Positions 27,727 through 37,986 of a stretch of 64,000 nucleotides of DNA are shown one piece after another (within the stretch, counting starts at the first letter, position 1; the number at the start of each line of letters is the position of its first letter). The position numbers were made by a program, and so were the translations under genes. The notes beneath the pieces are model-generated. The model did not search any database and was not told the DNA's origin. It saw only the letters and a program-made list of their open reading frames with translations. The DNA comes from Persicimonas caeni. Lineage in GTDB: Bacteria > Myxococcota_A > Bradymonadia > Bradymonadales > Bradymonadaceae. Where the stretch lies: NCBI RefSeq assembly GCF_006517175.1, contig NZ_CP041186.1, positions 682,001 through 746,000 on the forward strand. Direction: 5' to 3'.

Positions 27727-28512
27727 TCAATCCCACATCAGCACCGTGAGGACGTAATCAATGCACAGGATCGACACGCTGCTTACCACCACGGAGGACG
27801 TCGTCGCCTCCCCAACCCCTTTGGCGCCACCTGACGCATAGAATCCTTTGTAACAGCCAACCAGCGCGATGACCATCCCGAAGGCCGCTGCCTTGATGCC
27901 CGACTTGAGCAAATCGGCCGGCTCGACGAAGTCGCGAATCTCGGCCACGAAGATGCCCGGGTCGACGCCGAGGACGTGCACTGTCAGGAAATACGCCGCC
28001 AAGATACCCACCAGATTCGACAGCATGGTGAGGACCGGCAGCATGATGATGCTGGCGAAAAGGCGCGGGGTGACCAGGTACTGGATCGGGTTGACGGCCA
28101 TGACCGCCATCGCATCGATCTGCTCGGTCACCCGCATCGTGCCCAGCTCGGTGGTCATCGAGCTTCCCGTACGGCCGGCGACCATCAGTCCGGCGAGCAC
28201 CGGTCCGAGCTCGCGCACCAGCGACACGGCCACCGTGCCGCCGACGAGGGACTCGGCATTGAACAGACTGAACGCGTAGTGCGACTGATACGCCAGGACC
28301 AGCCCGGCAAACATGCCGGTCAGCAGCACGATCGGCAGGCTGCCGACCCCGATCGTCTCGAGCGCCTGGAACCAGATGCGCAGCCGATATGGCGGTCGAA
28401 ACGCCCACACGATCGCCTCGACGAGCATGATGACCACCTGGCCAAGCTCCTCGACGAACCCAATCGCGGCGTTGCCAATGGCCTCGACCCCGGCCTTTAA
28501 CTTAGCGAGCAT
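27727..28512 (-). CDS. mlaE: MlaE-family ABC transporter permease
   Basis: Inner-membrane permease of an MCE-type phospholipid transporter, 261 residues, with five to six hydrophobic segments. Family signatures include GMFAGLVLAYQSHYAF, ELGPVLAGLMVAGRTGSS, and TELGTMRVTEQIDAM; the last is the coupling region for the ATPase MlaF. It is the first gene of an mlaE-mlaD pair. The expected MlaF partner is not encoded in the flanking 5 kb, so it must come from elsewhere. Confidence 0.94.
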   Translation of the reverse strand: MLAKLKAGVEAIGNAAIGFVEELGQVVIMLVEAIVWAFRPPYRLRIWFQALETIGVGSLPIVLLTGMFAGLVLAYQSHYAFSLFNAESLVGGTVAVSLVRELGPVLAGLMVAGRTGSSMTTELGTMRVTEQIDAMAVMAVNPIQYLVTPRLFASIIMLPVLTMLSNLVGILAAYFLTVHVLGVDPGIFVAEIRDFVEPADLLKSGIKAAAFGMVIALVGCYKGFYASGGAKGVGEATTSSVVVSSVSILCIDYVLTVLMWD

Positions 28513-28759
28513 GCAATTCCATCAGGACAGAACTTCTACGACTGGCCAGGACCGACGGTCCTCGCCTCTTCCCACGGGTAGCACAGGTAGGGTGCCCGTG
28601 CAAAATTTGATGGGTCCCTCCCCGATTCGGGGAGGTGCCTCACGTAGTTCGCAAGGTGGAGGGGGCCTCGGCAAGCCAAACTTCTGACTAACTGCATTTG
28701 TATCACCACCTACCGCGCAGTATCATCCCCGCGCAAAGAACCTCTCACACAAGAAGTCC

Positions 28760-30676
28760 ATGAAGTTGCCGTACGCTAAGCTAAGCCTCTTTATCGCTTT
28801 TGTGGCGTTGTCTCTTTCCTCTGCCGACGCCTTGGCGCAAGAACAGATGGCCGAGGCTGGCGCCGACGCGCCCTCGGCGGTCGACGTCGCCGTGGACTCG
28901 ATTCACGAGGCGACCACCACCGCCTTCGACGCCTCATCGGACAAAACGCGTGCCGCTGGCATCGGCACCGAGGAGGGCACGAAAGATTACGAAGAGGTCA
29001 CCAAGCTCGAGGAGCTCGAAGAGCAGACGCTCGACGCGGTGCTGGTGGGAAACGACAACGAGTTCGACTCGCAGCTCCTGGCGCCGTTTCGCGGCAGCTT
29101 GAGTTCGTTGCACGAAGATCTGGGCTACGTCGCCGAGTTGCACCAACTGTCGGGCATGCCACCGGCGGGCTCGAAGCTGCTCGATGTCGAGGCGGTCCGG
29201 AAGCGCTTCGAAAATACTCAGGTGCTGGGGCTGACCGAACACAACCAAGCGACCGTGCGCGCTTACCTCGACTTTTTCGACGGGCGAGGAAAGCCGATTC
29301 TGGCCGGCTGGATGAAGCGCATGGCGAGGTACGCGCCGCTCATCAAAAAGACGCTGCGTGAAGAAGGCTTGCCCGAAGACCTCATCTACGTGGCCATGAT
29401 CGAGAGTGGCTTCAGCCCATGGGCGCGCTCGCCGGCCAACGCCGTAGGTTTGTGGCAGTTCATCCGCTCGACGGGCCGCTACATGGACCTGCGCATCGAC
29501 GCCTACGTCGACGAACGACGTGACCCGGTCAAGGCGACCCGCGCGGCCGCCCGTTACCTGACCTACCTGCACGAAAAGTTCGGCTCCTGGCCGCTGGCGC
29601 TCGCCGGCTACAACGGCGGGCCGGGCCTGGTAGCCAAAACCATCAAGAAGCACAACTCGAACAACTACTGGTTCATCTGCCGCCAAAAGGGCATGTACAG
29701 CGAGACGCGTCGCTACGTGCCCAAGGTCATCGCCGCGGCGCTGGTGGCCAAAAACGCCGACATCTTCGATCTCGACATCCTCGACGAGCACGACGCCTGG
29801 GACTTCGACGTGGTCGAGGTCGACCCGAAGACGCGCCTGAGCCTGGTCGCCCGGGCCGTGGGAACCGATGTCGATACTCTCGAGGAGCTCAACCCCGAGC
29901 TGCTCCGCAACTACACCCCGCCCGGCAAGAGCAAATATGAGCTGCGCATCCCGGCCGGAACGACCAAGAAGTTCGTCGAGAATTTCGACAAGGTGAAAAC
30001 CGAGGAAGGCGCCGATCACGTCACCTATCGGGTGCGCTTCGGTGAGTCGGTCAGGATGATCGGCGAGCGCATGGAGGTGCCGCCGCGCGTGATTCGGGCG
30101 GCGAACGGCCTCGACCAGGACGAGCTCCCACAGTTCGGCCAAGAGATCGTCCTCCCCAAAAAGGCGCTCGGCACCTGGAAACCCCGTAAGAAGAGCAAGT
30201 CGAAGAAGGTCATTTTGCTGCCTTCCAAAAAGTTCGACCACCCCAAAAAGAAGCGTTACTTCTACCAGGTCAACGACGGCGACACCCTCGAGGCGATGGC
30301 TCGCGGGCTAGGCGTCAAACCAGCCGACATCGTCATGTGGAACGACCTCGACCCCACCGCCCATCTCAAAGAGGGCCTCTACTTGCAGATCTTTTTGCCC
30401 GAGGACAAAAAGGTCGACTCGCTGGCGCTGGCCGCAGGCGAAGAGGTCAAGCCCATCGTCATCGGCAGCAACGAGCACAAAGCCTACAAGCGAAAGAAGA
30501 GCCGCGGGTCGGGACGCGGCCGGCGCTGGCACCGGGTGCGCTCGGGCGAGAGCCTGTGGCTCATCGCCCGCAAGTACCGGGTGACAGTCAAAAAGCTCAA
30601 GCGGTGGAATCGCCGCCTTCGCCGCAGCAACACGCTGCAGCCGGGCCAGAAGATTCTGGTCTACCCGGGAAGGTAA
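28760..30676 (+). CDS. mltD: Membrane-bound lytic transglycosylase with LysM repeats
   Basis: Cuts the MurNAc-GlcNAc bond of peptidoglycan, forming 1,6-anhydro products. A signal peptide occupies about residues 1-27 (ending SADALA). The SLT domain (about 180-330) shows the catalytic Glu in MIESGFSPWARSP, then AVGLWQFIRSTGRYMDL and AGYNGGPG. Three LysM-like modules follow (about 420-470, 495-545 and 590-638; the last reads RVRSGESLWLIARKYRVTVK), which bind glycan. The order signal, SLT, LysM matches MltD, although the first 150 residues are not conserved and there is no lipobox. It is transcribed divergently from mlaE. Confidence 0.92.
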   Translation: MKLPYAKLSLFIAFVALSLSSADALAQEQMAEAGADAPSAVDVAVDSIHEATTTAFDASSDKTRAAGIGTEEGTKDYEEVTKLEELEEQTLDAVLVGNDNEFDSQLLAPFRGSLSSLHEDLGYVAELHQLSGMPPAGSKLLDVEAVRKRFENTQVLGLTEHNQATVRAYLDFFDGRGKPILAGWMKRMARYAPLIKKTLREEGLPEDLIYVAMIESGFSPWARSPANAVGLWQFIRSTGRYMDLRIDAYVDERRDPVKATRAAARYLTYLHEKFGSWPLALAGYNGGPGLVAKTIKKHNSNNYWFICRQKGMYSETRRYVPKVIAAALVAKNADIFDLDILDEHDAWDFDVVEVDPKTRLSLVARAVGTDVDTLEELNPELLRNYTPPGKSKYELRIPAGTTKKFVENFDKVKTEEGADHVTYRVRFGESVRMIGERMEVPPRVIRAANGLDQDELPQFGQEIVLPKKALGTWKPRKKSKSKKVILLPSKKFDHPKKKRYFYQVNDGDTLEAMARGLGVKPADIVMWNDLDPTAHLKEGLYLQIFLPEDKKVDSLALAAGEEVKPIVIGSNEHKAYKRKKSRGSGRGRRWHRVRSGESLWLIARKYRVTVKKLKRWNRRLRRSNTLQPGQKILVYPGR

Positions 30677-30686
30677 TTCGGGATGG

Positions 30687-31253
30687 CTAGAGCAAGGCCT
30701 CGATAAGTTGCTTGGCCTCGGGGCGCGTCCAGTCGTACTCGTTGACGAAGCGCGCCACGATGCGCCCCTGCCGGTCGATGATGTAGGTCTCGGGGATGAA
30801 CTCGGTGCCGTAGGCTTGGCTGCTCTGGCCAGCGGCGTCCCACAACACGGTCATGGCGCTGCGCTGGCCAGGCAAGAACTCGTTCATGAACTTGTTGATA
30901 TCCTGCTGCTCGGGATCGAGACTGACCGCGACCATCTCGAGGCCTCGGTTTTTGTACTGTCGGACCAAGTTCTCCATGCTGGGCATCTCGCGGCGGCACG
31001 GCTCGCAGAAGCTCGCCCAGAAGTTCAAGAAGATGACCTTGCCGCGAAAGTCCGACAGCGACATCTGCTGGCCGGTGTCGACGTTGGGCAGCTGGAAGTC
31101 GGGCGCGGGCCGGTCGACCCACTCCCCCTGAAGGTCGACCACGGCTTCGGCGACGCCTTCCTTTTCGGAGAGATCCCAAGGCGCCAACTGCACTGCCACA
31201 AAGGCAGCGACGGCGGCTCCCAACACGACCATTTTCACATACTGACTGTTCAT
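30687..31253 (-). CDS. TlpA-like thioredoxin-fold protein
   Basis: Periplasmic redox protein: an uncleaved or cleaved N-terminal membrane segment (about residues 7-24), then a thioredoxin fold of the TlpA/ResA type (about 50-188). The active site is WASFCEPC at about residues 80-87, with the cis-Pro region FIPETYIID. Such proteins reduce disulfides in cytochrome c maturation or repair oxidised proteins. The many Cys-rich lipoproteins around it would be plausible clients, but no cytochrome gene is near, so the role stays open. AGGT lies upstream of the ATG at 31253. Confidence 0.9.
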   Translation of the reverse strand: MNSQYVKMVVLGAAVAAFVAVQLAPWDLSEKEGVAEAVVDLQGEWVDRPAPDFQLPNVDTGQQMSLSDFRGKVIFLNFWASFCEPCRREMPSMENLVRQYKNRGLEMVAVSLDPEQQDINKFMNEFLPGQRSAMTVLWDAAGQSSQAYGTEFIPETYIIDRQGRIVARFVNEYDWTRPEAKQLIEALL

Positions 31254-31296
31254 CGACTTACCTATCGCAGCGTACTTGTCACACCACTAGTTCGGC

Positions 31297-32139
31297 TCAC
31301 CATCGGTTTCGAAGTTCGCGAACGGTGCGAAATACCGCTTCGTCGCGGGTTTCGGATTCTTCTCGCTCCTCTTCGAACACGTCGGCGTGCTCGTCTTCGA
31401 GGGCGCGCACGAGTTCGGGGTCCGAGTAGCGGAAAAACGGGCTGTAGCGTCGCTCGGTGCCGAGCGTGGTCAAAAAGATCTCGCCGGCTTCGTTCTTCGC
31501 CCTCGCCTCCTCGAGCAACTCCTCGGCACGCTCGTTGTCCGGCTCGAGCGACAAGGCGAACTCAAGGTCGCGCACCGAATAGTCGTGGCCCGGATAAAAG
31601 ACAACCTCGTCGTCGAGTTCGCTCAAGACCGAGGCGAACGTGCGATAGAGGACCGACGGGTCCCCGCCGAATTTGCAGTTGCCTGCGCCGGCCACGAAAA
31701 TCGTGTCGCCGCAGAACAGATGCTCGCCGCCAAGCAGGCTGATATGGCCCGGCGTGTGTCCGGGCGTGTCGAGCACCGTCAGGCTCGCCTCGCCCACCTC
31801 GACGCTATCGCCGTCGGCCAAGCGACGGTCGATGCTCCTAGATTGCTGCGCCTCGATGCGTTCGCTGTCGCCGGCCCCGGCAACGAGGCGCGCATTCGGG
31901 AAGCGCTCGAAGACGGTGTCGTTGCCGCCGATGTGGTCATGGTGGAAATGCGTGTTGACGACGAGTTCCAAATCGAGACCGTGCTCCGAGATGTGCGCCA
32001 CGGCCTGTGCGCCGTCGATAGGATCGATCAGCGCAGCTTTCCCGGCGGCATCGTGGACCACATAGAAGAAATTGTCACTCACTTCGCTGGCGATGATGTC
32101 GACTTGCATTTGGTTCGGCTGGCTTTGGCTCGATTGCAT
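31297..32139 (-). CDS. Metallo-beta-lactamase fold hydrolase (glyoxalase II-like)
   Basis: The zinc motif THFHHDHIGG is complete, with later metal ligands in TPGHTPGH, FCGDTIF and YPGHDY. That set fits hydroxyacylglutathione hydrolase-like members of the MBL family that cleave thioesters. The C-terminal substrate-binding extension (about 215-280) is Glu/Arg-rich. I chose the ATG at 32139 because GAGG lies seven bases before it; the longer start at 32181 lacks a ribosome site. The substrate cannot be determined from sequence. The gene is 43 bp upstream of tlpA-like, same strand. Confidence 0.88.
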   Translation of the reverse strand: MQSSQSQPNQMQVDIIASEVSDNFFYVVHDAAGKAALIDPIDGAQAVAHISEHGLDLELVVNTHFHHDHIGGNDTVFERFPNARLVAGAGDSERIEAQQSRSIDRRLADGDSVEVGEASLTVLDTPGHTPGHISLLGGEHLFCGDTIFVAGAGNCKFGGDPSVLYRTFASVLSELDDEVVFYPGHDYSVRDLEFALSLEPDNERAEELLEEARAKNEAGEIFLTTLGTERRYSPFFRYSDPELVRALEDEHADVFEEEREESETRDEAVFRTVRELRNRW

Positions 32140-32224
32140 GGGAAGGCCTCGTCGCTCGGTCTTGTTCACGTTATCGGGCATCGCGCTGCCATAATAGGTT
32201 CACAGCCCTGAAGAACAACCGTCG

Positions 32225-32638
32225 TTACAGAATCTGGCAGCCGAGCCCGAGCAAATGAGCGCGCAGACGCCGCCGATATCGTGCGGGCATCTGCTCGGCG
32301 TCGATCCACACGGCCGCCTCGCCCGCATCGTGGCCGAGCAGTGAAAGCCAGCGCGCAGCCTCATCGACGCGCCCCGGCAGATGCCACACGCCCGAGATGA
32401 CCCACGCGTCGACAGGCAAACGACGACGGGTACAAAAACGCACAATCCTACGCAGACGTTCCGGGCTCAGCGCATCTCCGAGCGTTGCGTCCGCAGGGAT
32501 GGTTCGACAACGGATATCACCCAAAGTGACCCCGATGACGACACCTTCGACGGAAGGCAAATCTCCGTCGAGGTGGATGCGCGGCGACGGCGGGGGTTCG
32601 ATGAGCTTTCGAAACAGTCGCGCGATGGGCGTCAACAT
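32225..32638 (-). CDS. Hypothetical protein, 137 residues
   Basis: No family is recognised. It is an Arg-rich, soluble alpha/beta protein with no Cys cluster, signal or membrane segment. GGAAAA precedes the ATG at 32638. Codon use and absence of a better frame on the other strand make it credible. It reads towards the metallo-hydrolase gene and could be co-transcribed with it. Confidence 0.55.
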   Translation of the reverse strand: MLTPIARLFRKLIEPPPSPRIHLDGDLPSVEGVVIGVTLGDIRCRTIPADATLGDALSPERLRRIVRFCTRRRLPVDAWVISGVWHLPGRVDEAARWLSLLGHDAGEAAVWIDAEQMPARYRRRLRAHLLGLGCQIL

Positions 32639-32967
32639 GAGTTTTCCGGGTCATAAGATGAGTTCAACCTCCACTATGGTTTTCGGCAAAATTCACCCAA
32701 CTGTTGCGTCAGCCCGAGCAAAAACCCGAGCCCACCCCCGCCAATCCCCAACAAAACCAACCCCTTAGAAACTCGACCGGCGCATCCAGTTTCTGTTCCA
32801 ACCTTATTGTACTAGCACCGCGTAGCGTGTTAGGATGACTCCTAGCGATTTACTGTTAAATTTCTTCGCTCATGAGTCATTCCGCAGACCTATCGATGGC
32901 GGACACCGAGTCAGCAACTTCGCCCACATGCGCCGAGACGACGCACGGTGGGCCAAAGCGGGTGCAG
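32639..32967. other. Divergent spacer before TSP3 lipoprotein gene
   Basis: About 330 bp without a credible gene. TTGTAC (32807-32812 region) and TAGGAT spaced by 18 bp are a possible promoter for the plus-strand lipoprotein. No strong hairpin or repeat was seen. Confidence 0.35.
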
Positions 32968-35766
32968 ATGCGTATTTTCACAGCCCTCGCCGTAGTCGCC
33001 AGTTTCACACTTACCGGCTGCTTCTTGGACTTCGAACAATTCGACGAGCGCCAGGCGCCCATCTCCGACGCTGGAGATGTGTCTGGAGACGATGTCGCTC
33101 TGCCCGACGGCGACCTGCCTGACGGCGGCGACGCCGGCGACACGTCGGACACCTCGGAGTCTCCCCTGGTCATCGGAAGCAATTGCAGCAGCGATGCTGA
33201 CTGCGGAGCCGACGGACTGTGCCGCGATGGATATTGCACCATCGCATGCGCCGCCGAGACCGAGTGCCCCGACGGTAGCTCGTGTCACGTGCTCGGCGAC
33301 GAGTCGCTGTGTCTGGCGGACTGCGACGCAACCGCGAGTTGTGACGGGGTTGCCGGACGCGACGACCTGTCGTGCGCCATGGTTGCCAGCGACGCCGAAT
33401 TCGGCGCGACCCCGCGCGGCCGCCGCGCTTGCGTGGCCGACTCCGACGCCGACAGCGTCGCAGATAGCGTCGACAACTGCCCCAGCACGGCTAACCCGCT
33501 CCAGCGCGACCGCGACGGTGACGGTGACGGCGATGCCTGCGACAATGAGCCGCTCTGTCACGCATCGGCCGGCAGCGGACTGCTCGACTACGGCACGACT
33601 ACCTACGAAGCGATCAACTACACGATCCCCGAGACGACCACCCTCGACTGGCTGCCCATTTTGGGCGGCACCGATGCCGAGGGAAATCAGGTCTCGTCGA
33701 TGGCAGTCATCGATCGCGCCGCCGGCACCTGGGCGGACCCCGCCGACCTGCCCTACGCAGCCTCAGGTCGCCTGGTGTCGCAAACCTCCGGCGAGCGCTA
33801 CGTCGTCACCCCGGGCGTGCTGCAGACCGGCGAGCCCGAATTTGGCGAGTATATCCTCGTCGAGCGCGACGGCACGGCCAGCTTCGGCCCGGACTACTCG
33901 CTCGAATTGCACGACAAGACACTCGCCTCGACCGGCCTCGACCGACTGGTAGTGCACGGCTACTCCGAAGACACCTCCGCGGTTTCTAACACCTGGGAGA
34001 TTCGACGCTACGATCCCGCCTCCGGCTATTGGGTCACCCGGCATGCCTCCACCGACTCCGATCGCGTCAAGTGGCATGTCACCCGCGACATGCAGGGCAA
34101 TCTCATCTTCTACTCGAAGATCCAGCCCTCGATCAGCGTGATGCGCTTGGTGGTGATCGACCCGGAAGGCAACCGCTTGCAAGCATCGAACGTCGCCCTC
34201 CCGTCGCGTGAGCCGCCTGCGACCGGTCAATTCGACCCCTTCATCGTCCCCGGCCCGGGCAACGTCGTCTACGCGTTCGACCGTGCGGTGGGCTCGGCGG
34301 TGCGCATCGATTTGGAGAGCGGCGCTATCGCCCGAATCAACGAATTCGACCTGAACTTGGACACCAACGAAGCGAATTTCGTGGCCGTCCCGGGCTCTCC
34401 GAGCTTTATCTTGGTGCAGCGCTCCACGATGGACTCGACCCAACTGAAAGCCAGCGAGTACTTCTTGCCGTGTCTTCCGGGAACCGACGCACGCGATGAA
34501 GATGGTGACGGCGTGGGCGATATCACCGACAACTGCCCGATGGTCGCCAATCCCGACCAGAAAGACGCCGACAACGACACGGTCGGAGATGAGTGCGATC
34601 CCGATGCCGATAACGACGGGATTGCCAACAACGCCGACAAGGCGATTGCCGACGACGGGGTCACCGAGATCTCCTACGCCCTGGACACGGACAACGACGG
34701 CACCGACAACGAGAACGACGACGACGATGACAACGACGGCATCGTCGACACCGCCGATCGGATGCCGCTCGACACCGACAACGACGGGCTGCACAACGGC
34801 CTCGACAACGATGACGACGCCGACGGCTACAGCGACGCCGAAGAGAGAAACGCAGGCACCGACAACCTCGTGGCGCTGAGCTTTCCCGGCGTAGGCACCA
34901 TCTCCTGGGTCCGTGAGACAGACTCGGGCCGCAGCGTCGAGTACGCGCCGGTCACCAGCACCAGCAACCCGACGGCCCTGTCGGTCGCCAATGGCGGGGC
35001 GCCTTACGAGCCGCGTTTCGTCGACAACGGCGCGCAGTTCTTTGCGTTGGCCGGAGAGCCGGGCGCGGCCACCGCTGTGCACCTGATCTCGACCGACCCT
35101 AACGCGACGGAGCCGGTGCAGACCTTCGAGCTGGGCGTGACGCTTCGCGGCGCCGCGCCGGCCGAGGGTGGACTCAACGACGGAGCCCTGGCGACCGTGG
35201 TCGCCGCTCACTCGACCACCGAGGCCCCCGATCAGTGGCAGTTGTCGCAGATTAGCGTCACCGACCAAGTCGCCACGCCCCTCGTCACAATGTTCGGCGA
35301 GGTCTGGTCGCCTAACCCGGCGGCCGGCACCATCGGATTCTTGGCGGCCCCCGCCAATTGTGAGCCCTGCGTGACCGGTTACGTGGTGGCCTCCAGCGGC
35401 GGCACCCCGCAGGAGCTCAGGTCGGGGGTGAACAATCCTGTGAAGTTGCGTTATGATGGCTCGGTCGCCCTGATGGTGGCCGACGCTTCGGACGGCGAAG
35501 GCACCTCGGGCTTCATCTACTCGAGTGGGCGCACGCGCGAGGTTCGCCCCGAAGGCATCACCGAGGTCGACTCGCTGGAGCGCTTCGGCAGCGAAGGCCA
35601 CCTGGTGCTGTCTGGACGAGCCAGCAGCGACGAGGCCTTTTCGCTTTGGCTGTACAACGCCCGTGCACACCGCTGGCACCAGGTGCTGTCCGATGGCGAC
35701 AATCTGGTCGAAGTCGACTGGATCGGCGCGGTGCCGCCGCCCCCTGAGCAACCGGAACCGCTTTGA
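32968..35766 (+). CDS. Calcium-repeat (TSP3) lipoprotein
   Basis: The ATG at 32968 begins a lipoprotein signal (MRIFTALAVVASFTLTGC); upstream in-frame ATGs give a non-signal leader. After an Asp-rich linker and a Cys-rich module (C-x-S-D-A-D-C-G type, about residues 70-130), the protein has thrombospondin type 3 repeats, D-x-D-x-D-G-x-x-D-x-x-D-N-C, at about 155-185 and a long run at about 515-640. These bind calcium. The remaining regions are beta-rich and may be propeller-like blades. Location on the outer surface is expected. Function unknown; the TSP3/Cys-rich combination is typical of myxobacterial surface proteins. Confidence 0.88.
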   Translation: MRIFTALAVVASFTLTGCFLDFEQFDERQAPISDAGDVSGDDVALPDGDLPDGGDAGDTSDTSESPLVIGSNCSSDADCGADGLCRDGYCTIACAAETECPDGSSCHVLGDESLCLADCDATASCDGVAGRDDLSCAMVASDAEFGATPRGRRACVADSDADSVADSVDNCPSTANPLQRDRDGDGDGDACDNEPLCHASAGSGLLDYGTTTYEAINYTIPETTTLDWLPILGGTDAEGNQVSSMAVIDRAAGTWADPADLPYAASGRLVSQTSGERYVVTPGVLQTGEPEFGEYILVERDGTASFGPDYSLELHDKTLASTGLDRLVVHGYSEDTSAVSNTWEIRRYDPASGYWVTRHASTDSDRVKWHVTRDMQGNLIFYSKIQPSISVMRLVVIDPEGNRLQASNVALPSREPPATGQFDPFIVPGPGNVVYAFDRAVGSAVRIDLESGAIARINEFDLNLDTNEANFVAVPGSPSFILVQRSTMDSTQLKASEYFLPCLPGTDARDEDGDGVGDITDNCPMVANPDQKDADNDTVGDECDPDADNDGIANNADKAIADDGVTEISYALDTDNDGTDNENDDDDDNDGIVDTADRMPLDTDNDGLHNGLDNDDDADGYSDAEERNAGTDNLVALSFPGVGTISWVRETDSGRSVEYAPVTSTSNPTALSVANGGAPYEPRFVDNGAQFFALAGEPGAATAVHLISTDPNATEPVQTFELGVTLRGAAPAEGGLNDGALATVVAAHSTTEAPDQWQLSQISVTDQVATPLVTMFGEVWSPNPAAGTIGFLAAPANCEPCVTGYVVASSGGTPQELRSGVNNPVKLRYDGSVALMVADASDGEGTSGFIYSSGRTREVRPEGITEVDSLERFGSEGHLVLSGRASSDEAFSLWLYNARAHRWHQVLSDGDNLVEVDWIGAVPPPPEQPEPL

Positions 35767-35904
35767 GATGGTTGGTCAGCAGATTTGACGAAAGTTTGAA
35801 AGCACGGTCGTTAGTGGTACACCTAGTTTAGTCCATACATGTTCGAATCGTCGGACGAGCAGCCTCCTGCCCGGGGCCGGCGCCGAGGGCGATGTTGAGA
35901 AGGC

Positions 35905-37965
35905 ATGACTGAAGAGCAGCCACAAAAGTTCGGCAACTACACCCTCCACAAGCTTATCGCGCGTGGTGGTATGGCCGAGATCTATCGAGCCACGATGCCT
36001 GGCATCGGCGGCTTCGAGAAGACCGTGGCGATCAAGAAGATCCTGCCGCACCTGGCTGAGAACGAAGAATTCATCACCATGCTCAAGGATGAGGCCAACA
36101 TCCTGGTGAGCATCAGCCACTCGAACATCGCGCAGGTCTACGACCTCGGTAAGATCGAGGACACGTATTATATCTCCATGGAGTACGTCCATGGGATCGA
36201 CCTGTCGCACGTGATCAAGTCGCTGCACAAACGCAGCGAGTACCTGCCCATCGAGCACGCCGTCTACATCGGAAGCTGCATGTGCGCCGGCTTGCACGCC
36301 GCGCACACCAACACCGACAAGCAGGGCAACCCGCTCAACATCGTCCACCGCGACGTCAGCCCGCACAACGTCATCATCAGCTACGCGGGCGACGTCAAAC
36401 TGATCGATTTCGGGGTGGCCAAAGCGGCGGTCAAAGAGAGCCACACCCAGATGGGCGTCATCAAGGGTAAGCTTCTATACATGGCTCCCGAGCAGGCGAT
36501 GGCCAAAGACCTCGACGGTCGCGCCGACCTGTTCGCCGTGGGGCTGTGCATGTACAAGATGCTCACCCACGAGCTGCCCTTCCGCGGCGAGAATGAATTC
36601 CAGATTTACAACAACATTCTCTCCAAAGAGATCACGCCGCCCAAGCAGCTCAACCCGCAGGTGCCCGAAGAGGTCAATCAGATCGTGATGACCCTCCTGC
36701 AGCGCGACCCCGACAAGCGCTACCAGGACGGCTACTCCGCCAAGCAAGACCTCGAGCGCGCACTGCACAATGTGGCGCCGGGCTACACCGTCAACCGGTT
36801 GAGCCGCTTTATCGAGGACAACTTCAGCAAAGCGGCGCAGCAACAGCAGCAAAACGCTCAAGACATCTCCGGACCGTCGGGCGTGGCTCCACAAACCCCG
36901 TCGGCCAACTCGGTCGGCACCGGACAACTGCAAAGCGGCGACGATATCCCCGAGCTCGAACTCGAGCCCGAGGGTTTCGACAACGCCAACTCCGGGCGCG
37001 AGCGTGTGCCCGCCGGCGGACAACCCAACGCGAACTCCTTTGGCGCCGAGCCGCCTCCGCAGCCGCCTTCAGCCGGTCCGCAGGGCAATTTCCGAACACA
37101 GACGAACAGCGAAAAGAGCACCGGCCAGCTCAATGCCAAGCAGTTGGCTCAAGGCGCCGAGGCAGACAAAAAGAGCGGACCGCCGACGGCGGTCTACGCC
37201 ATCGGCCTGCTCCTGTTGGTCATTGTCGGCTTGGTCGTCTACGGGATCATGTTTGCCGAGACATCGACGACCACCGAGCAGCCTGCGGAGACAGCCAACG
37301 CTCCGGCGCCGAGCGCCGAAGAGTCGGCGCCCTCGCCCACCGTACGCGTCAGCCTCGACTCGGAGCCCACCGGCGCCAAGATCGTTCGCGGCGAGGATAC
37401 GTTGGGCACGACACCGCACGAGTTGACGCTCATGCGCAGCGACGAGCCGATCACCCTGGTTTTGCGCAAAGAAGGCTTCGCCGAGACCGTCTTCCAGATC
37501 ATTCCCGACTCCAACCTCGATCAGACCATCGAACTCGAGCCCGGCGAGGGTGAAGAGGCCGGTGAGCCGAGCGCCGAGCTCAATTTCGAGGTCGAAGAAG
37601 GCGACGGTGAGGAGGCTGCCGTCGAGGATGACGCCCCGCGCGACGACGTCCAACGCGACACGCCCGAGCCCAAAGAAGAGCCGCAAGAGGCGCCCGCGCC
37701 TCCCAAAGAAGAGAAATCCGAAAGCACGAGCGCTTCGAAGACTACGCAGAAACCTGCCCCGGCGAAGCCCGAGCCCAAGCCCGAGCCCAAGCAAATGCCC
37801 GTCGACGACGGCGCATCCGGCCAAGCTCCGCCGCCGGCTGACGACGCCCCCTCGCTGTTCGACGACGAGCCGTCTGAGCCCGCCAGCGCCCCCAAGCCCA
37901 AAGAGCAAGGCGGCGGTGGCGAGAGCGAAGAGAAGTCCGACGACATCATCGATCCCTTCGGGTAA
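35905..37965 (+). CDS. Membrane Ser/Thr protein kinase with PEGA domain
   Basis: Kinase domain at about residues 9-300 with glycine loop ARGGMAEIY, VAIKK lysine, catalytic loop HRDVSPHN (the form common in Myxococcota), DFGVAKA and the MAPEQ segment. Key residues are all present. A Gln/Pro-rich linker leads to one membrane segment at about 432-454 (VYAIGLLLLVIVGLVVYGIM), a PEGA domain (about 475-550; SLDSEPTGAKIVRGED) and a long Pro/Lys/Glu-rich tail. AGAAGGC precedes the ATG. The next gene, 21 bp on, encodes another PEGA protein, suggesting one operon in which both extracytoplasmic PEGA parts work together. Confidence 0.95.
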   Translation: MTEEQPQKFGNYTLHKLIARGGMAEIYRATMPGIGGFEKTVAIKKILPHLAENEEFITMLKDEANILVSISHSNIAQVYDLGKIEDTYYISMEYVHGIDLSHVIKSLHKRSEYLPIEHAVYIGSCMCAGLHAAHTNTDKQGNPLNIVHRDVSPHNVIISYAGDVKLIDFGVAKAAVKESHTQMGVIKGKLLYMAPEQAMAKDLDGRADLFAVGLCMYKMLTHELPFRGENEFQIYNNILSKEITPPKQLNPQVPEEVNQIVMTLLQRDPDKRYQDGYSAKQDLERALHNVAPGYTVNRLSRFIEDNFSKAAQQQQQNAQDISGPSGVAPQTPSANSVGTGQLQSGDDIPELELEPEGFDNANSGRERVPAGGQPNANSFGAEPPPQPPSAGPQGNFRTQTNSEKSTGQLNAKQLAQGAEADKKSGPPTAVYAIGLLLLVIVGLVVYGIMFAETSTTTEQPAETANAPAPSAEESAPSPTVRVSLDSEPTGAKIVRGEDTLGTTPHELTLMRSDEPITLVLRKEGFAETVFQIIPDSNLDQTIELEPGEGEEAGEPSAELNFEVEEGDGEEAAVEDDAPRDDVQRDTPEPKEEPQEAPAPPKEEKSESTSASKTTQKPAPAKPEPKPEPKQMPVDDGASGQAPPPADDAPSLFDDEPSEPASAPKPKEQGGGGESEEKSDDIIDPFG

Positions 37966-37986
37966 TTTTTATTACGAGTCTGTTCC

